Source: JAVBNN01 sp031551525
GTDB lineage: Bacteria > Bacillota > Negativicutes > Acidaminococcales > JAISLQ01
Assembly: GCA_031551525.1 (NCBI GenBank)
Contig: JAVBNN010000004.1
Location: 1-64,000 of the forward strand
Length of the DNA stretch: 64,000 nucleotides
Reading direction: 5' to 3'
Shown here: piece after piece, positions 52,593-61,779 of the stretch
Numbering within the stretch: position 1 is the stretch's first letter
How the letters are laid out: every line of letters begins with the position of its first letter
Translations under genes and position numbers: made by a program
Notes under the pieces: model-generated
The model's input: the letters and a program-made list of their open reading frames with translations, nothing else
Told to the model about the DNA's origin: nothing
The model's database searches: none

Positions 52593-53519
52593 ATGGAATT
52601 TTCTCAGCTTAAATATTTCAAGGCGTTGGCGGAAACAGGAAACCTCACGCGCACCAGTGAAAAACTGCACCTTTCCGCGCCGGCTTTGAGTACAGCCATC
52701 GGAAAGCTGGAAAGCGAACTGGGTTGCACTCTGTTTGACCGGGTAAGCGGAAAATCATTGGTGCTAAACGACCGGGGACGGCTGTTACTCGCCGCCTACA
52801 ATGAAGTAGCCGATACTTTGCATAACGCGACTCGCGCCATACAGGAAATGAGCTGCTCGGACACGGGGCGTCTGGCTGTCGCTACCGCCTCGCCCATGCT
52901 TTACCAGGATTGTTTTATAAGTTTTCGGCAGCATTTTCCCGCGGTATGCTTATTCCACACCCATCTTGATCTGCAGCATTTACACGATCTGGAGATGGTA
53001 AAACGCTACGATTTTATCATAGCGACGCCCCAGGATATGTCGCCGATCGCCGCTGATTTGCAGCATGAGGTTTTGTACTCTAAAGACCCGCCTATGCTGA
53101 TGGTCTATCCAGAACATAAATTTGCCAACCAAAAAAGCGTGAAAGTTGCCGAACTGGATGGCGAGCCCTTTATAGCCCTTAATAATAACCTTTCCTCGCG
53201 CTGGATGTTTGATGAACTATTCCGTATCGCCGGAATAAAACCGAAAATCATTTTTGAAACAGACCATTTTGTACGGGAAAGAATGATCCTCGAATGCCAG
53301 GGGATAGGCCTTTCCACCAATCAGGTCCGGCTTGCCAATCTGCAATCACGCCTTGTATTTGTAGCGCTTGAAGACCCTAACCTGCTCAGAAGGCAGGATC
53401 TATGGTGGTACAAACGGCGGACGCTCTCTACTATTGCGGAAGCATTCCTGAAATTTGCACCAAAATACTATCAGCGCATCAACCTGGCTCAAGATAAAAC
53501 AACATCTCTCAAATTATAG
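52593..53519 (+). CDS. LysR family transcriptional regulator
   Basis: A 308-aa LTTR. The winged helix is in residues 1-60 (YFKALAETGNLTRTSEKLHL, SAPALSTAIGKLESELG), and a substrate-binding type effector domain covers about 90-300. It lies 259 bp upstream of the VOC-gntP-BKACE-dehydrogenase genes on the same strand, with a terminator between, so it is the likely local regulator. GAGGGGG precedes ATG 52593. The 289-bp gap after potD contains no gene; CCGCC..GGCGG (about 52469-52491) is a short inverted repeat. Confidence 0.9.
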   Translation: MEFSQLKYFKALAETGNLTRTSEKLHLSAPALSTAIGKLESELGCTLFDRVSGKSLVLNDRGRLLLAAYNEVADTLHNATRAIQEMSCSDTGRLAVATASPMLYQDCFISFRQHFPAVCLFHTHLDLQHLHDLEMVKRYDFIIATPQDMSPIAADLQHEVLYSKDPPMLMVYPEHKFANQKSVKVAELDGEPFIALNNNLSSRWMFDELFRIAGIKPKIIFETDHFVRERMILECQGIGLSTNQVRLANLQSRLVFVALEDPNLLRRQDLWWYKRRTLSTIAEAFLKFAPKYYQRINLAQDKTTSLKL

Positions 53520-53585
53520 TAAAATCCTATTGTTCAGTGCGTAGCCTGACCATACCCGTAATTTGATAGCTTTTTATATGCAGCA

Positions 53586-53618
53586 CAGCCTCCGGCCAAG
53601 CCGGTGGCTGATTTTTTT
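53586..53618 (+). terminator. Terminator of the lysR gene
   Basis: CAGCCTCCGGC / GCCGGTGGCTG with one mismatch and a 3-base loop, then seven T. Confidence 0.85.
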
Positions 53619-53778
53619 ATGCGTAAAGCAAACAGCCGTTATTACCGCCCGCATTTCTACCCCTTAAACACCACTTATAAGGGGCATAAAGAAAAAGGTA
53701 ATTCCCAAATTTTCTTTAGCGGGCCACACTATAAATAAGGGAAAATACCCGTATTAAAAAAAGAAGGGATGTGAAGGT

Positions 53779-54186
53779 ATGAAAATCAAGAAAATCAACC
53801 ACATAGCCATAGCCGTCCGCAATATGGAACAATCCATCGCCTTTCACCGGGATGTTCTCAAACTGCATTATGAAGGTTACGAGGAATTGCCCGAAATAGG
53901 CTGTGCCGTGGCATTTTTTTCCTGCGGCGAAGTGGAGGTGGAACTGGTCACGCCTATTGGTCCGCAAGCCTTTGTAAACAAGCATCTGGAAACTTTTGGC
54001 GAAGGCTTGTATCATATCGCCTACGAAGTAGACTCTATCCAGGAGTCGCTTGATTATTTAGCCGCCAATAATATCCCGCTGCGCAGCCCCTTCGCCAAAC
54101 CAGGCTCGAGGAACACTCTAGTCGGGTACCTGAATGCAGAAGGCGCATGTGGCGTAGTAACCGAACTGGTGGAATTACCCAAATAA
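53779..54186 (+). CDS. VOC family protein, methylmalonyl-CoA epimerase-like
   Basis: A 135-aa vicinal-oxygen-chelate protein. Metal-ligand positions of methylmalonyl-CoA epimerase are seen: His in INHIAIAV (residue 8), His in LYHIAYEV (about 84) and Glu in VTELVEL near the end. The GEGLYHIAYEVDSI block is close to that family. No methylmalonyl-CoA mutase or decarboxylase gene is nearby; instead it heads a GntP/BKACE/dehydrogenase set, so it may epimerise a hydroxy- or keto-acid or its CoA ester. GAAGGGATGTGAAGGT precedes the ATG. Confidence 0.8.
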   Translation: MKIKKINHIAIAVRNMEQSIAFHRDVLKLHYEGYEELPEIGCAVAFFSCGEVEVELVTPIGPQAFVNKHLETFGEGLYHIAYEVDSIQESLDYLAANNIPLRSPFAKPGSRNTLVGYLNAEGACGVVTELVELPK

Positions 54187-54281
54187 ACAATTCCCTTACC
54201 CGATACCCCACCTTATCACACAGGTAGGCGGCACCGCCAAATATGTCCGTTATCAAAAAAACATAGACGGGAGTGCATGAA

Positions 54282-55640
54282 ATGAACCATGAAGTAATCA
54301 GTCTTATTGGTATATTTTTCTCCTTGTGTCTTATCATGTGGTTGGCCTATAAAGGCATGAACCTTTTACTCGTCGGTCCCTTGTGTTCTCTGGTATGTCT
54401 ATTTTTTGCCTTTGGCAGCGTTGATATAGTCAAAGGTATGTTAACTTCATATTCTGCCGGCTTTGGCAATTACGCTAAAAACTTCTTTCTCATGTTCGCG
54501 CTCGGCGCGGTCTTCGGCCGCCTCACCAGCGATACCGGTACCGGCAAGACCATAGCACTCAAGCTGGCTACAGTACTCGGCAAGGTAAATGTTAAAACCC
54601 GGGCGTCCCGCATTTCCATAACCATCCTGCTAATCTCGCTCATAACAACCATCCTCTGTCTGGGCGGAGTAAGTTCCTTTGTCGTCATCTTTACCATGGT
54701 CGGCATAATGAAGCCTCTGTTTGAGGCGCAGGATATCCCCTGGCACACTTCTTTATGCGGCATAACCATCGGTTCGCAGGTGTTTACCGCCACCATGATA
54801 CCCGGTTCCCCGGCCATCCAAAATCTTATTCCCATCAAATATCTGGGCACCACCGCTAAAGCGGCCCCGATGCTGGCCCTGGCATCTGCCGCTGTCTCCA
54901 TCATTTTTTGTATATTCTACGTCCTTTATGTCGCCAAAAAAGCAGAGAAGGAAAACGAACGTTTCATGCCAACAGGCGAAATAATCAGCACTACACTCAA
55001 GAGCGACATTGATATAAAAGAAGGCGAGAGCATAACCTGGTGGCAATTCAGCATGGCTCTTTTACCATCCATTACCCTGTTGACGGCGCTCAACGCCTTT
55101 AACATAGCTCCAGAGGTCGCCTTGTTCATAGGTATAGTCATGAACATCATACTTTTTTGGGGGCAAATCAAAGATTTGGGCGTGTCGCTGGGCGAAGGCG
55201 CTTTCGCCGGCGCCCGGACGCTACTCGGCATCTGCGCGGTCGTCGGTTTTGGCAGTGTAGTCAACATCGTACCCGGCTACAACTTCGTAGTCCGCATGCT
55301 CGATACCATCCCCGGCCCACCGGTAGTGCAACTGGTTATCGCAACAAACCTAATAGCCGGCATCACAGGCTCGGCTTCGGGCGGCCTGGCTATAGCGCTC
55401 GATACCTTTGCCAAACGCTACATAGCGATGGGCATAGCACCAGAAGTCATTCATCGTGTGTCGGCCATGGCCTGCTATGGTTTGGATTCTCTGCCGCACA
55501 ACGGTTCTGTTATCAATATGATAAACACTGCCGGTTTGACACATAAAAACGCTTATAAACATTTTTGGTGGTGTACGGTAGTCATACCAGTATTCGTTTC
55601 CGTATTCAGCATCATTTTCGTACAGATGGGTATTATTTGA
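54282..55640 (+). CDS. GntP family permease
   Basis: A 452-aa membrane protein with about twelve helices. GntP-type features are AKNFFLMFALGAVFGRLTSDTG, FTATMIPGSPAIQNLIP and the C-terminal AGITGSASGGLAIALDTF, DSLPHNGSVIN. The family imports sugar acids, hydroxy acids and citrate with protons. The start ATG 54282 is used, with GGGAG eight bases upstream; an in-frame GTG at 54273 lies within that site. The BKACE gene follows after 33 bp. Confidence 0.88.
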   Translation: MNHEVISLIGIFFSLCLIMWLAYKGMNLLLVGPLCSLVCLFFAFGSVDIVKGMLTSYSAGFGNYAKNFFLMFALGAVFGRLTSDTGTGKTIALKLATVLGKVNVKTRASRISITILLISLITTILCLGGVSSFVVIFTMVGIMKPLFEAQDIPWHTSLCGITIGSQVFTATMIPGSPAIQNLIPIKYLGTTAKAAPMLALASAAVSIIFCIFYVLYVAKKAEKENERFMPTGEIISTTLKSDIDIKEGESITWWQFSMALLPSITLLTALNAFNIAPEVALFIGIVMNIILFWGQIKDLGVSLGEGAFAGARTLLGICAVVGFGSVVNIVPGYNFVVRMLDTIPGPPVVQLVIATNLIAGITGSASGGLAIALDTFAKRYIAMGIAPEVIHRVSAMACYGLDSLPHNGSVINMINTAGLTHKNAYKHFWWCTVVIPVFVSVFSIIFVQMGII

Positions 55641-55673
55641 TAAAATTCAACAAATTTTAAGGAGGATAAAGCT

Positions 55674-56492
55674 ATGAAAAAAGTAATAATAACAGCCGCC
55701 CTTACTGGCTCCGTCCCCAGCAAAGACAAATTCCCTGACCTTCCCATCACAGTAGATGAAATTGTGACAGACGCCATCAGGTGCCATGATGCCGGCGCAG
55801 CCGTGGTACATATTCATGTCCGCAATAAAGAGACCGGGAAAAACTGCCACGATGAAGGCCAGTTCCGCACGATCAAAGAACAGCTTACAGCTAGATGTCC
55901 CGACCTTATAGTGCAACTTTCCACCGGCGGTCGCTATGAAGTGGACGACCACACCCGCAACAGTGGCCTCAGGTGCCACCCGGAAATGGCCAGTTGGTGT
56001 CCCGGTTCGGTGGGCTTTCCCACCGGCGCTTATGTTAATACCACGGAATTTTACACCGACCAGGCTAAATATATGCTTGAACACAACATCAAACCGGAAA
56101 TAGAATGTTTTGATACACACATGGTACAAAACGCCCTGGATTTTTACAAAGAAGGTCTTTTGACCGGGCCGTTGTACTTTGATTTTGTAATGGGCGTGCA
56201 GCGTGCCCAGCCTGCCACCCTGTCACAGCTGGGTTATTTGCTGAGCATGATCCCTAAAGACGCCGAATGGAACCTGGCCGGAGTCGGCAATCACCAACTC
56301 AGTACTATCCTTTGGGCTCTGGGCGGCGGCGGACACGTCCGCGTGGGTTTGGAAGATAACCAGTACCTTTCAAAAGGAGTAAAAGCCACTAATGCCCAAC
56401 AGGTGGAACGCGTAGTACGCATAGCAAAAGAGATCGGCCGCGAAATAGCAAATGGCGCCGAAACGCGCGCCATGTTCGGCATCAGCAGATAA
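55674..56492 (+). CDS. Beta-keto acid cleavage enzyme (BKACE, DUF849/Kce family)
   Basis: A 272-aa TIM-barrel enzyme. Zinc ligands His46 and His48 (VVHIHVRN) and Glu227 (RVGLEDN) match those of Kce. The QLSTGGR segment is in the substrate site. Family reaction: beta-keto acid + acetyl-CoA gives acetoacetate + a new acyl-CoA. Substrate specificity differs widely in the family and cannot be fixed by eye. AAGGAGG precedes ATG 55674. It is flanked by a GntP permease and a beta-hydroxyacid dehydrogenase. Confidence 0.92.
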   Translation: MKKVIITAALTGSVPSKDKFPDLPITVDEIVTDAIRCHDAGAAVVHIHVRNKETGKNCHDEGQFRTIKEQLTARCPDLIVQLSTGGRYEVDDHTRNSGLRCHPEMASWCPGSVGFPTGAYVNTTEFYTDQAKYMLEHNIKPEIECFDTHMVQNALDFYKEGLLTGPLYFDFVMGVQRAQPATLSQLGYLLSMIPKDAEWNLAGVGNHQLSTILWALGGGGHVRVGLEDNQYLSKGVKATNAQQVERVVRIAKEIGREIANGAETRAMFGISR

Positions 56493-56523
56493 CGCGCAGA
56501 CAATTTGAAAGGCAGGGATAACA

Positions 56524-57423
56524 ATGAAAATAAGTTTTGTGGGCTTAGGACAGATGGGCAAAGGCATGGCCATAAACCTGGCCAAATGCGGCTGCGACTA
56601 TCTAGTCAACGATGTCAGCGATAAAATGTTTTCAGAGTTTCAAGCAAAAGGTATCCGCACCAGTCAGAATATCAGCGATACTTATGATTCAGATATTATT
56701 TTCCTATGTTTACCAGACACAAAGGTAGTCGAAAAAGTGACCATAGCACCCGGCGGACTGGTCGAACATCTTGGCCCCGGGCAGATAGTGGTTGACTGCT
56801 CTACTATAGCGTACCTGCCTACTTTAAAGATAGGCGAGGCCTTCATATCCAAAGGCATCGAATTTCTCGACTGCCCCATCTCCGGTCGCCAAGCCAGGGC
56901 AGAAGACGGCACGCTCACCATCATGTGCGCGGGCAAGGAAGCAATCTTCCAAAAAATCAAACCATATATCGACCTTATGGGAACCGAAATAATGTATATG
57001 GGTAAAATAGGCAACGGACAACTGACTAAAATGATCAACAACTGCATCTACGATATCAATATAGCCGCTTTCTGCGAACTTTTGACCGTAGCCGTCAAAC
57101 TCGGTTTGGAACCGGAAAAAATTGGTACAGTCATAAATACCGGCAGCGCCAAAAGCGACGCGTCTGCCTTCTTTGTTCCGCAAATCCTGGAAGGCTACTT
57201 TGACTATGGTTTTACCATGGACGACGCCTATAAAGACGTCACCAGTTGCGTAGAAATAGCCTCCCTGCACGGTCTGCCCGTGCCCATGCTGGATTCTATG
57301 AATTCCATTTATAAAATGACCATGGCCAAAGGTTATGGTAAAAAGTATAAAGGCGCCATGATCCGCGTCTACGAAGACATCATGGGCGTCAAGGTACGCA
57401 AACAGGGTTTTGAAAACACCTAA
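56524..57423 (+). CDS. NAD-dependent beta-hydroxyacid dehydrogenase (3-hydroxyisobutyrate dehydrogenase family)
   Basis: A 299-aa oxidoreductase. Rossmann motif FVGLGQMGKGMA (residues 5-16), Asp30 at the end of the second strand (prefers NAD), substrate motif DCPISGRQARAEDG (116-129) and catalytic Lys169 in GNGQLTKMINN. The family oxidises beta-hydroxy acids to semialdehydes or beta-keto acids. In this operon the product could be the beta-keto acid used by the BKACE. 31 bp after BKACE. Confidence 0.9.
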   Translation: MKISFVGLGQMGKGMAINLAKCGCDYLVNDVSDKMFSEFQAKGIRTSQNISDTYDSDIIFLCLPDTKVVEKVTIAPGGLVEHLGPGQIVVDCSTIAYLPTLKIGEAFISKGIEFLDCPISGRQARAEDGTLTIMCAGKEAIFQKIKPYIDLMGTEIMYMGKIGNGQLTKMINNCIYDINIAAFCELLTVAVKLGLEPEKIGTVINTGSAKSDASAFFVPQILEGYFDYGFTMDDAYKDVTSCVEIASLHGLPVPMLDSMNSIYKMTMAKGYGKKYKGAMIRVYEDIMGVKVRKQGFENT

Positions 57424-57459
57424 AAACAAATTAACCAGTATTGCATGTGTATTACCTGG

Positions 57460-57529
57460 CAGCGCCCGCAAAGGCGCTGGCTTTCACCAGATACACAACC
57501 CCTGTCTTTTCAAAAAAGGCAGGGGTTTT
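57460..57529. terminator. Two hairpins between dehydrogenase and cca
   Basis: CAGCGCC / GGCGCTG (57460-57479) and AACCCCTGTCTTTT / AAAAGGCAGGGGTT (57497-57529, one G-U). The second has T-rich sequence on both sides and can end both convergent transcripts. Confidence 0.8.
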
Positions 57530-57538
57530 ACTTTACTT

Positions 57539-58993
57539 TTAAATGTTCCTTTTTTCTTCCGAGGCTCTCTTTAGCCAACTTCGGGCCGCCTCGCGCAGAA
57601 CTTCTCCTTCATTTTTAAGGTTGCCGTCCTGTACCCGCACAAGCGCCAATTTCAAGAACTCGCCCACAGATTTTTTATCCAATAAAATAACGCCTATTTC
57701 ATCGCCGCCCACGGCCAGATCGCTGGTGTGCACCGGCATATCTTCCGCCGCCTTTATCAGCCGCTCCGCATAATAGCGGCTATACTCCAACTGCCGCTCT
57801 TGTGCGGTCGTCGCATTAAGGTCGGCCAGACATACTTCTTTTAACTGCCACAGCGCCTCCACCAGTTGTCTGTTTGTTCGAAATTCGCCGCTGCGCGCCA
57901 GTTTGCGCAGCCAGTGGCGCAAACCTTTTTCGCTGCTGTTTTGGTGGAAGCCGAAATTCATATGCTGGGCGACCAGCCATGCTACCCTGCCCACAAAAGC
58001 CGGTGGATAGCCAAACCTCTGCAATATTTCCTGCGCCAGCAATCCCCCGGCTATATCATGCCCATGGTCGCTCGGCACGCCATCTTCGTCCACCGCGCGC
58101 ACGCCCGGGGTGCCCTTCGCCACATCATGCAAGAGAACAGCCCAGCGGACTATCAGCTCAGCCTTTGACACGGCTACTGCGTTCACCGTATGTTCCCATA
58201 CATCATACTGGTGGAAACGCTCATTTTGCAGTACACCAGAAAGCGCGGCTAATTCTGGCAATATCGGAGCCTGTAATGCCCGCCCGGCCTCTCTCACCTG
58301 AAAGCGCTCTCCGGCCAGGCCGCTGTCCACCAATAGCCGCAAGCCTGCCGCCACGTGAAGTGACAGCAATAGCAGCTCCAGCTCTTTTCTCACCCGTTCC
58401 CGCGACAGGCCCCGCACACACGGCAATGCAGCGCGTATAGCGGGCAATATGGCGTCGTCCGCCCTAAAACCTAGTTGTGCGCAAAATCGACAGGCGCGGA
58501 ACATGCGCAAAGCATCTTCGGAAAAACGGTTACTGGCCAAACCTACTGTGCGCAGTATCTTATTGGTCAGATCGACTTGCCCGTCGAATAAGTCGGTCAA
58601 CACACCGTCACTTGTGAGCGCCATAGCGTTGACCGTAAAATCTCGCCTCGACAGATCTTCCCTTAAATCAACGGCAAATTCAACTTCATGTGGCCGGTGA
58701 GCGTCCGTGCCGTATATTTCCCGGCGGAAGGTTGCCACTTCTACTCCCTGCCCATCTGCCACGACCACTACGACACCAAAATTTTGTCCTAGTTTTTCTA
58801 CTACCGGCCAGCCTTGCCTGTCCGCCAAAGAGGCCACCTCTTCCGGGCGGGCATCCGTCGCTATGTCATAGTCCTTGGGCTCCGCGCCCAGCAAAATGTC
58901 CCGAACCGCGCCACCCACAATGTATGCCTGATAGCCCCCGCCGGATAATGCTGCCAGTATTTTTTCTATATAATCAGGTATTTTTATTTTCAT
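57539..58993 (-). CDS. cca: CCA-adding tRNA nucleotidyltransferase with HD domain
   Basis: A 484-aa class II nucleotidyltransferase. Head: AYIVGGAVRDILLGAEPKDYDIATDARPEE (motif A with Asp-x-Asp), then RRDFTVNAMALTSDG (motif B) and EDALRMFRACRFCAQLGF. A C-terminal HD domain is present (VLLHDVAKGTPGVRAVDEDG). It repairs or adds CCA at tRNA 3' ends; poly(A) polymerase is a less likely alternative. ATG 58993 follows GGAGGATAG; the frame is open to 59053 upstream. Confidence 0.92.
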   Translation of the reverse strand: MKIKIPDYIEKILAALSGGGYQAYIVGGAVRDILLGAEPKDYDIATDARPEEVASLADRQGWPVVEKLGQNFGVVVVVADGQGVEVATFRREIYGTDAHRPHEVEFAVDLREDLSRRDFTVNAMALTSDGVLTDLFDGQVDLTNKILRTVGLASNRFSEDALRMFRACRFCAQLGFRADDAILPAIRAALPCVRGLSRERVRKELELLLLSLHVAAGLRLLVDSGLAGERFQVREAGRALQAPILPELAALSGVLQNERFHQYDVWEHTVNAVAVSKAELIVRWAVLLHDVAKGTPGVRAVDEDGVPSDHGHDIAGGLLAQEILQRFGYPPAFVGRVAWLVAQHMNFGFHQNSSEKGLRHWLRKLARSGEFRTNRQLVEALWQLKEVCLADLNATTAQERQLEYSRYYAERLIKAAEDMPVHTSDLAVGGDEIGVILLDKKSVGEFLKLALVRVQDGNLKNEGEVLREAARSWLKRASEEKRNI

Positions 58994-59063
58994 ACTATCC
59001 TCCGTTACCAGGCTTGCAGAAAAAAACTGACAGGAGCAGGGACGCCGCCCCACGCACTATCAG

Positions 59064-60686
59064 TCATTTACTGGATTTTTCTTCTTTGGCCGGTTTTTCC
59101 GGCGCAAGATCATTATATGCCTCCAACCCCAGCCCTGTCCATACTTGTCGATCTTTAGCAGGCTTAAACTGTTCACTCGTTATGTTATATTGTGGGCGTT
59201 TGTCAAAATAGTCTATCTGGGCCAACGACAGGTAGGTTTCTAAAAAATATTCCTGCGTAATGGGCTTTGTCCTGTTAGCTTTAAGCGTACCGATGACTTC
59301 GTCGTCCGTCCTGTGCCACCAGGCATCATTGGCCGTAAGAAAAAAAGCTATATGGTAGCCGCCTTTGGCCCTTCCTACATATTTTGATGTACCGTCATCA
59401 AACAACGTCGTGCCGTGGTCAGACATGAAGGACATGAAAACCGGCTCTTTTTGGGCATATACCCAGGAAGCCAGCGTATCTACAAAGTTGGCGCTGTACA
59501 TGACCGCATTGCGGTAAGAGTTTTTAAGATACAGAGGATTGTTGGCCGCTTCGCCAAAATCACGCACCGTTTTAAAAGACGGCTGGCAGATGTCGAATTT
59601 TTCCGGGTAACGGTCTTCATAAAGATAATGCGCACCGATCATTTTTATAACGACGAGTTTCTTTTTCACCGAGGTATCGTCAAGTATTTTTCGGATATGA
59701 GGAAGCATGCCTACATCGTCAAAAGAGCCGGATTTGTCGACGTGATTGATATATTGGTCGGCCTCGAGGAAGATCATGTTCATAGCGTCATCTTCCGGCT
59801 GGGTTTTTTTCTCGTAGGACAGGCTGTAGGTCTTGTAGCCCGCTTCCTTAAAGGCGCTGATGATGGATTTTTCTTCATAAAACCGGTTTTCATAATCTAC
59901 CGGTTTCCTGGTCATGATGAGCGGCACCGCGCCAGTCGTATAGCCATAGCCGCTCACCAGGTCGGAAAAAGGGATGAGCGTGCCTTTCTTGCGCGCTTGT
60001 AAAAGATGCGGCGAATATTCTGGCGTATAACCATATTCTTCAAAATAATCCTGGCGGTGGGTCTCGCCGATTACGATTATGTACGTCGAACGATCCTGGT
60101 TGGACAGGTCTTTAGCTTGAAAACTGAATTTCTTGTACCGGTCGATGATAGCCGCGCTTTCGCTCATTTCCTGCCGGTAGGCGTAAACTGGTGCCCCCAG
60201 GTCATTCCACAAACCAAAGCCCAAAAACGTCAGCGCCAACAAGGCTGGGTAGCGCTTTTCCGTCTGGTACGGGCCAAAACGGTAAGTAAGATAGCAAAAA
60301 GCAACCAATCCCAAGAACATACTGTATTCCTGCCAGGTGATCAGCTGCAAATAAGTAAAAAATTCCAGCCAGTTGGTTTCCGAGGTGATGACCAGTATCT
60401 CCCTGCCAATACGCGCAAAGGGATAACTGTAGTTCGTCACGATATGATTTTGGAACAGCACGGAAAAACCGATGATAAACAGGTACGAAGCGCGTAAAAA
60501 ACCGCCGCCGAAAAAGAAAAGCAGCACGGTGGCAGCCGTCAGCATTAATGCCTGGGCCTCTTTCATGTAAAAATCCGTCGCCCAACTGATAAATATATAG
60601 GCGCACACAAAATAGGCCACCGCCATAAATGCCCTGCGCCAGCCCGAAAAACGCTTTTTGAGTTCATCCTTGCTAAAATGTAGCAT
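59064..60686 (-). CDS. Phosphoethanolamine transferase-like sulfatase-fold membrane enzyme (EptA/CptA type)
   Basis: A 540-aa protein. Five N-terminal membrane helices (about 15-170) are followed by an alkaline phosphatase-fold domain outside the membrane. Active-site features: IVIGETHRQDYFEEYGY (metal-binding Glu), a candidate nucleophile Thr in YGYTTGAVPLIMTR, and SFMSDHGTTLF with the metal-binding Asp-His. EptA-type enzymes move phosphoethanolamine to lipid A or core sugars, lowering polymyxin binding; the acceptor here is not shown. ATG 60686 has AGGGAATAA upstream. Confidence 0.82.
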   Translation of the reverse strand: MLHFSKDELKKRFSGWRRAFMAVAYFVCAYIFISWATDFYMKEAQALMLTAATVLLFFFGGGFLRASYLFIIGFSVLFQNHIVTNYSYPFARIGREILVITSETNWLEFFTYLQLITWQEYSMFLGLVAFCYLTYRFGPYQTEKRYPALLALTFLGFGLWNDLGAPVYAYRQEMSESAAIIDRYKKFSFQAKDLSNQDRSTYIIVIGETHRQDYFEEYGYTPEYSPHLLQARKKGTLIPFSDLVSGYGYTTGAVPLIMTRKPVDYENRFYEEKSIISAFKEAGYKTYSLSYEKKTQPEDDAMNMIFLEADQYINHVDKSGSFDDVGMLPHIRKILDDTSVKKKLVVIKMIGAHYLYEDRYPEKFDICQPSFKTVRDFGEAANNPLYLKNSYRNAVMYSANFVDTLASWVYAQKEPVFMSFMSDHGTTLFDDGTSKYVGRAKGGYHIAFFLTANDAWWHRTDDEVIGTLKANRTKPITQEYFLETYLSLAQIDYFDKRPQYNITSEQFKPAKDRQVWTGLGLEAYNDLAPEKPAKEEKSSK

Positions 60687-60748
60687 CTTTATTCCCTGCA
60701 TGTTTTTTGCACTGACACTATTTTAACACTTTGCCGTAAAAAATAAAG

Positions 60749-60771
60749 AGGCGGAAAAAAATTTTCCGCCT
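60749..60771 (-). terminator. Terminator of the btuB-cbiZ transcript
   Basis: AGGCGGAAAA / TTTTCCGCCT with a 3-base loop, 11 bp past the cbiZ stop; the minus strand continues CTTTATTTTTTACG. Confidence 0.85.
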
Positions 60772-60781
60772 GGCAAAACTT

Positions 60782-61738
60782 TTATTTTATCCATTCTTTG
60801 AGCAGTGGGTATCTGCGCAGAAGTTCTCCGTACAGTTCACCACAAGCGCTGTCAGGCACTCCGCCCCACTCCTGGCGCTCTTTTACCGCCTGCCAGAAGG
60901 ACAGCCCCGTTAAAAGTTCTTCCTGACTGTCAAATGACAGTGCGGCAAAACGCCTGTTTAGTTCGTTATATTCTTTTTTTGTCCTGGCCATACGGCATAG
61001 CACACGTTTAGCTGTTAGTTGAGAGCCGCGCGTCCAATAACATTCGTTGGCCAAAGTTTGCGCTACCGCCTGTTTTACCGCTTGCGCCAGCAAAAAACCA
61101 GTCTCGGAATGAGTGCCGATATCCCTGTATTCGCGGCCGGCGTCATCCATAACTATCACCGCGCCATCGGTACCAGTGCCGGTAGCGGTATAGCCGCCGC
61201 AAATGCTGTGCACGCCCAATTCGGCCAGTACAGCGCTTTTCGCCTCGGTCACGGTGATCAGCGCGCGAGCCAGCGTTCCGGGCGACAAGGCAAAAGATAG
61301 AAAAGCAAAAATATTGATGGTTCCGCCGATGGGCTGAAATCCGCCGTCCACCTCCCGGTACTGCGGCTCTTCCCCGGCGCGGGCGGCGTTTCCTTCCACT
61401 CCGCCGGTGGCAAAAACCTCGACCGATAAACCGTCGGCAAACACAACCGCATGTCCATAACACTCCATGCGCGCGCTGGTCAAAAGACCGCTGGCGCCAG
61501 GGCAAGCTAGCCGCAACGCCACCCCCGCCATATAGGCCTCTACGCTGCCGCCCGGCAGATCGCTTTCCATTACTATGCCTTTAGGCAGGCGCTGGTTAAA
61601 AAGACCGGAGTACTTCCCCAGCCCTCCCCCAGCGCCGGTACTCAATGCGGTACGCGGCGCAGGGAAAGAAAAAAACATATTGTCCGGCGTCACCTTACAT
61701 AAACCGCCGCCAGTCAGCCGACATTCCTTGATGACCAT
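60782..61738 (-). CDS. cbiZ: Adenosylcobinamide amidohydrolase CbiZ
   Basis: A 318-aa CbiZ-family protein. Family blocks: PAPRTALSTGAGGGLGKYSG near the N-terminus, ITVTEAKSAVLAELGV, CGGYTATGTGTDGAVIV around residue 180-195, and THSETGFLLAQAV. CbiZ hydrolyses adenosylcobinamide (and pseudo-B12) to adenosylcobyric acid, so that imported incomplete corrinoids can be rebuilt. It directly follows the BtuB-like receptor, which supports corrinoid salvage. ATG 61738 has AAGGAG upstream. The C-terminal ~60 residues are extra relative to the conserved core. Confidence 0.88.
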   Translation of the reverse strand: MVIKECRLTGGGLCKVTPDNMFFSFPAPRTALSTGAGGGLGKYSGLFNQRLPKGIVMESDLPGGSVEAYMAGVALRLACPGASGLLTSARMECYGHAVVFADGLSVEVFATGGVEGNAARAGEEPQYREVDGGFQPIGGTINIFAFLSFALSPGTLARALITVTEAKSAVLAELGVHSICGGYTATGTGTDGAVIVMDDAGREYRDIGTHSETGFLLAQAVKQAVAQTLANECYWTRGSQLTAKRVLCRMARTKKEYNELNRRFAALSFDSQEELLTGLSFWQAVKERQEWGGVPDSACGELYGELLRRYPLLKEWIK

Positions 61739-61755
61739 CAGAAAACTCCTTTGGT

Positions 61756-61775
61756 GTTGCCGGTTCACCGGCAAC
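61756..61775 (-). other. Intercistronic hairpin between btuB-like gene and cbiZ
   Basis: GTTGCCGGT (61756-61764) pairs with ACCGGCAAC (61767-61775) around a 2-base centre, directly after the receptor stop codon and before the cbiZ ribosome site. No T-run follows, so it is more likely an mRNA-stabilising or processing structure than a terminator. Confidence 0.55.
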
Positions 61776-61779
61776 TATG

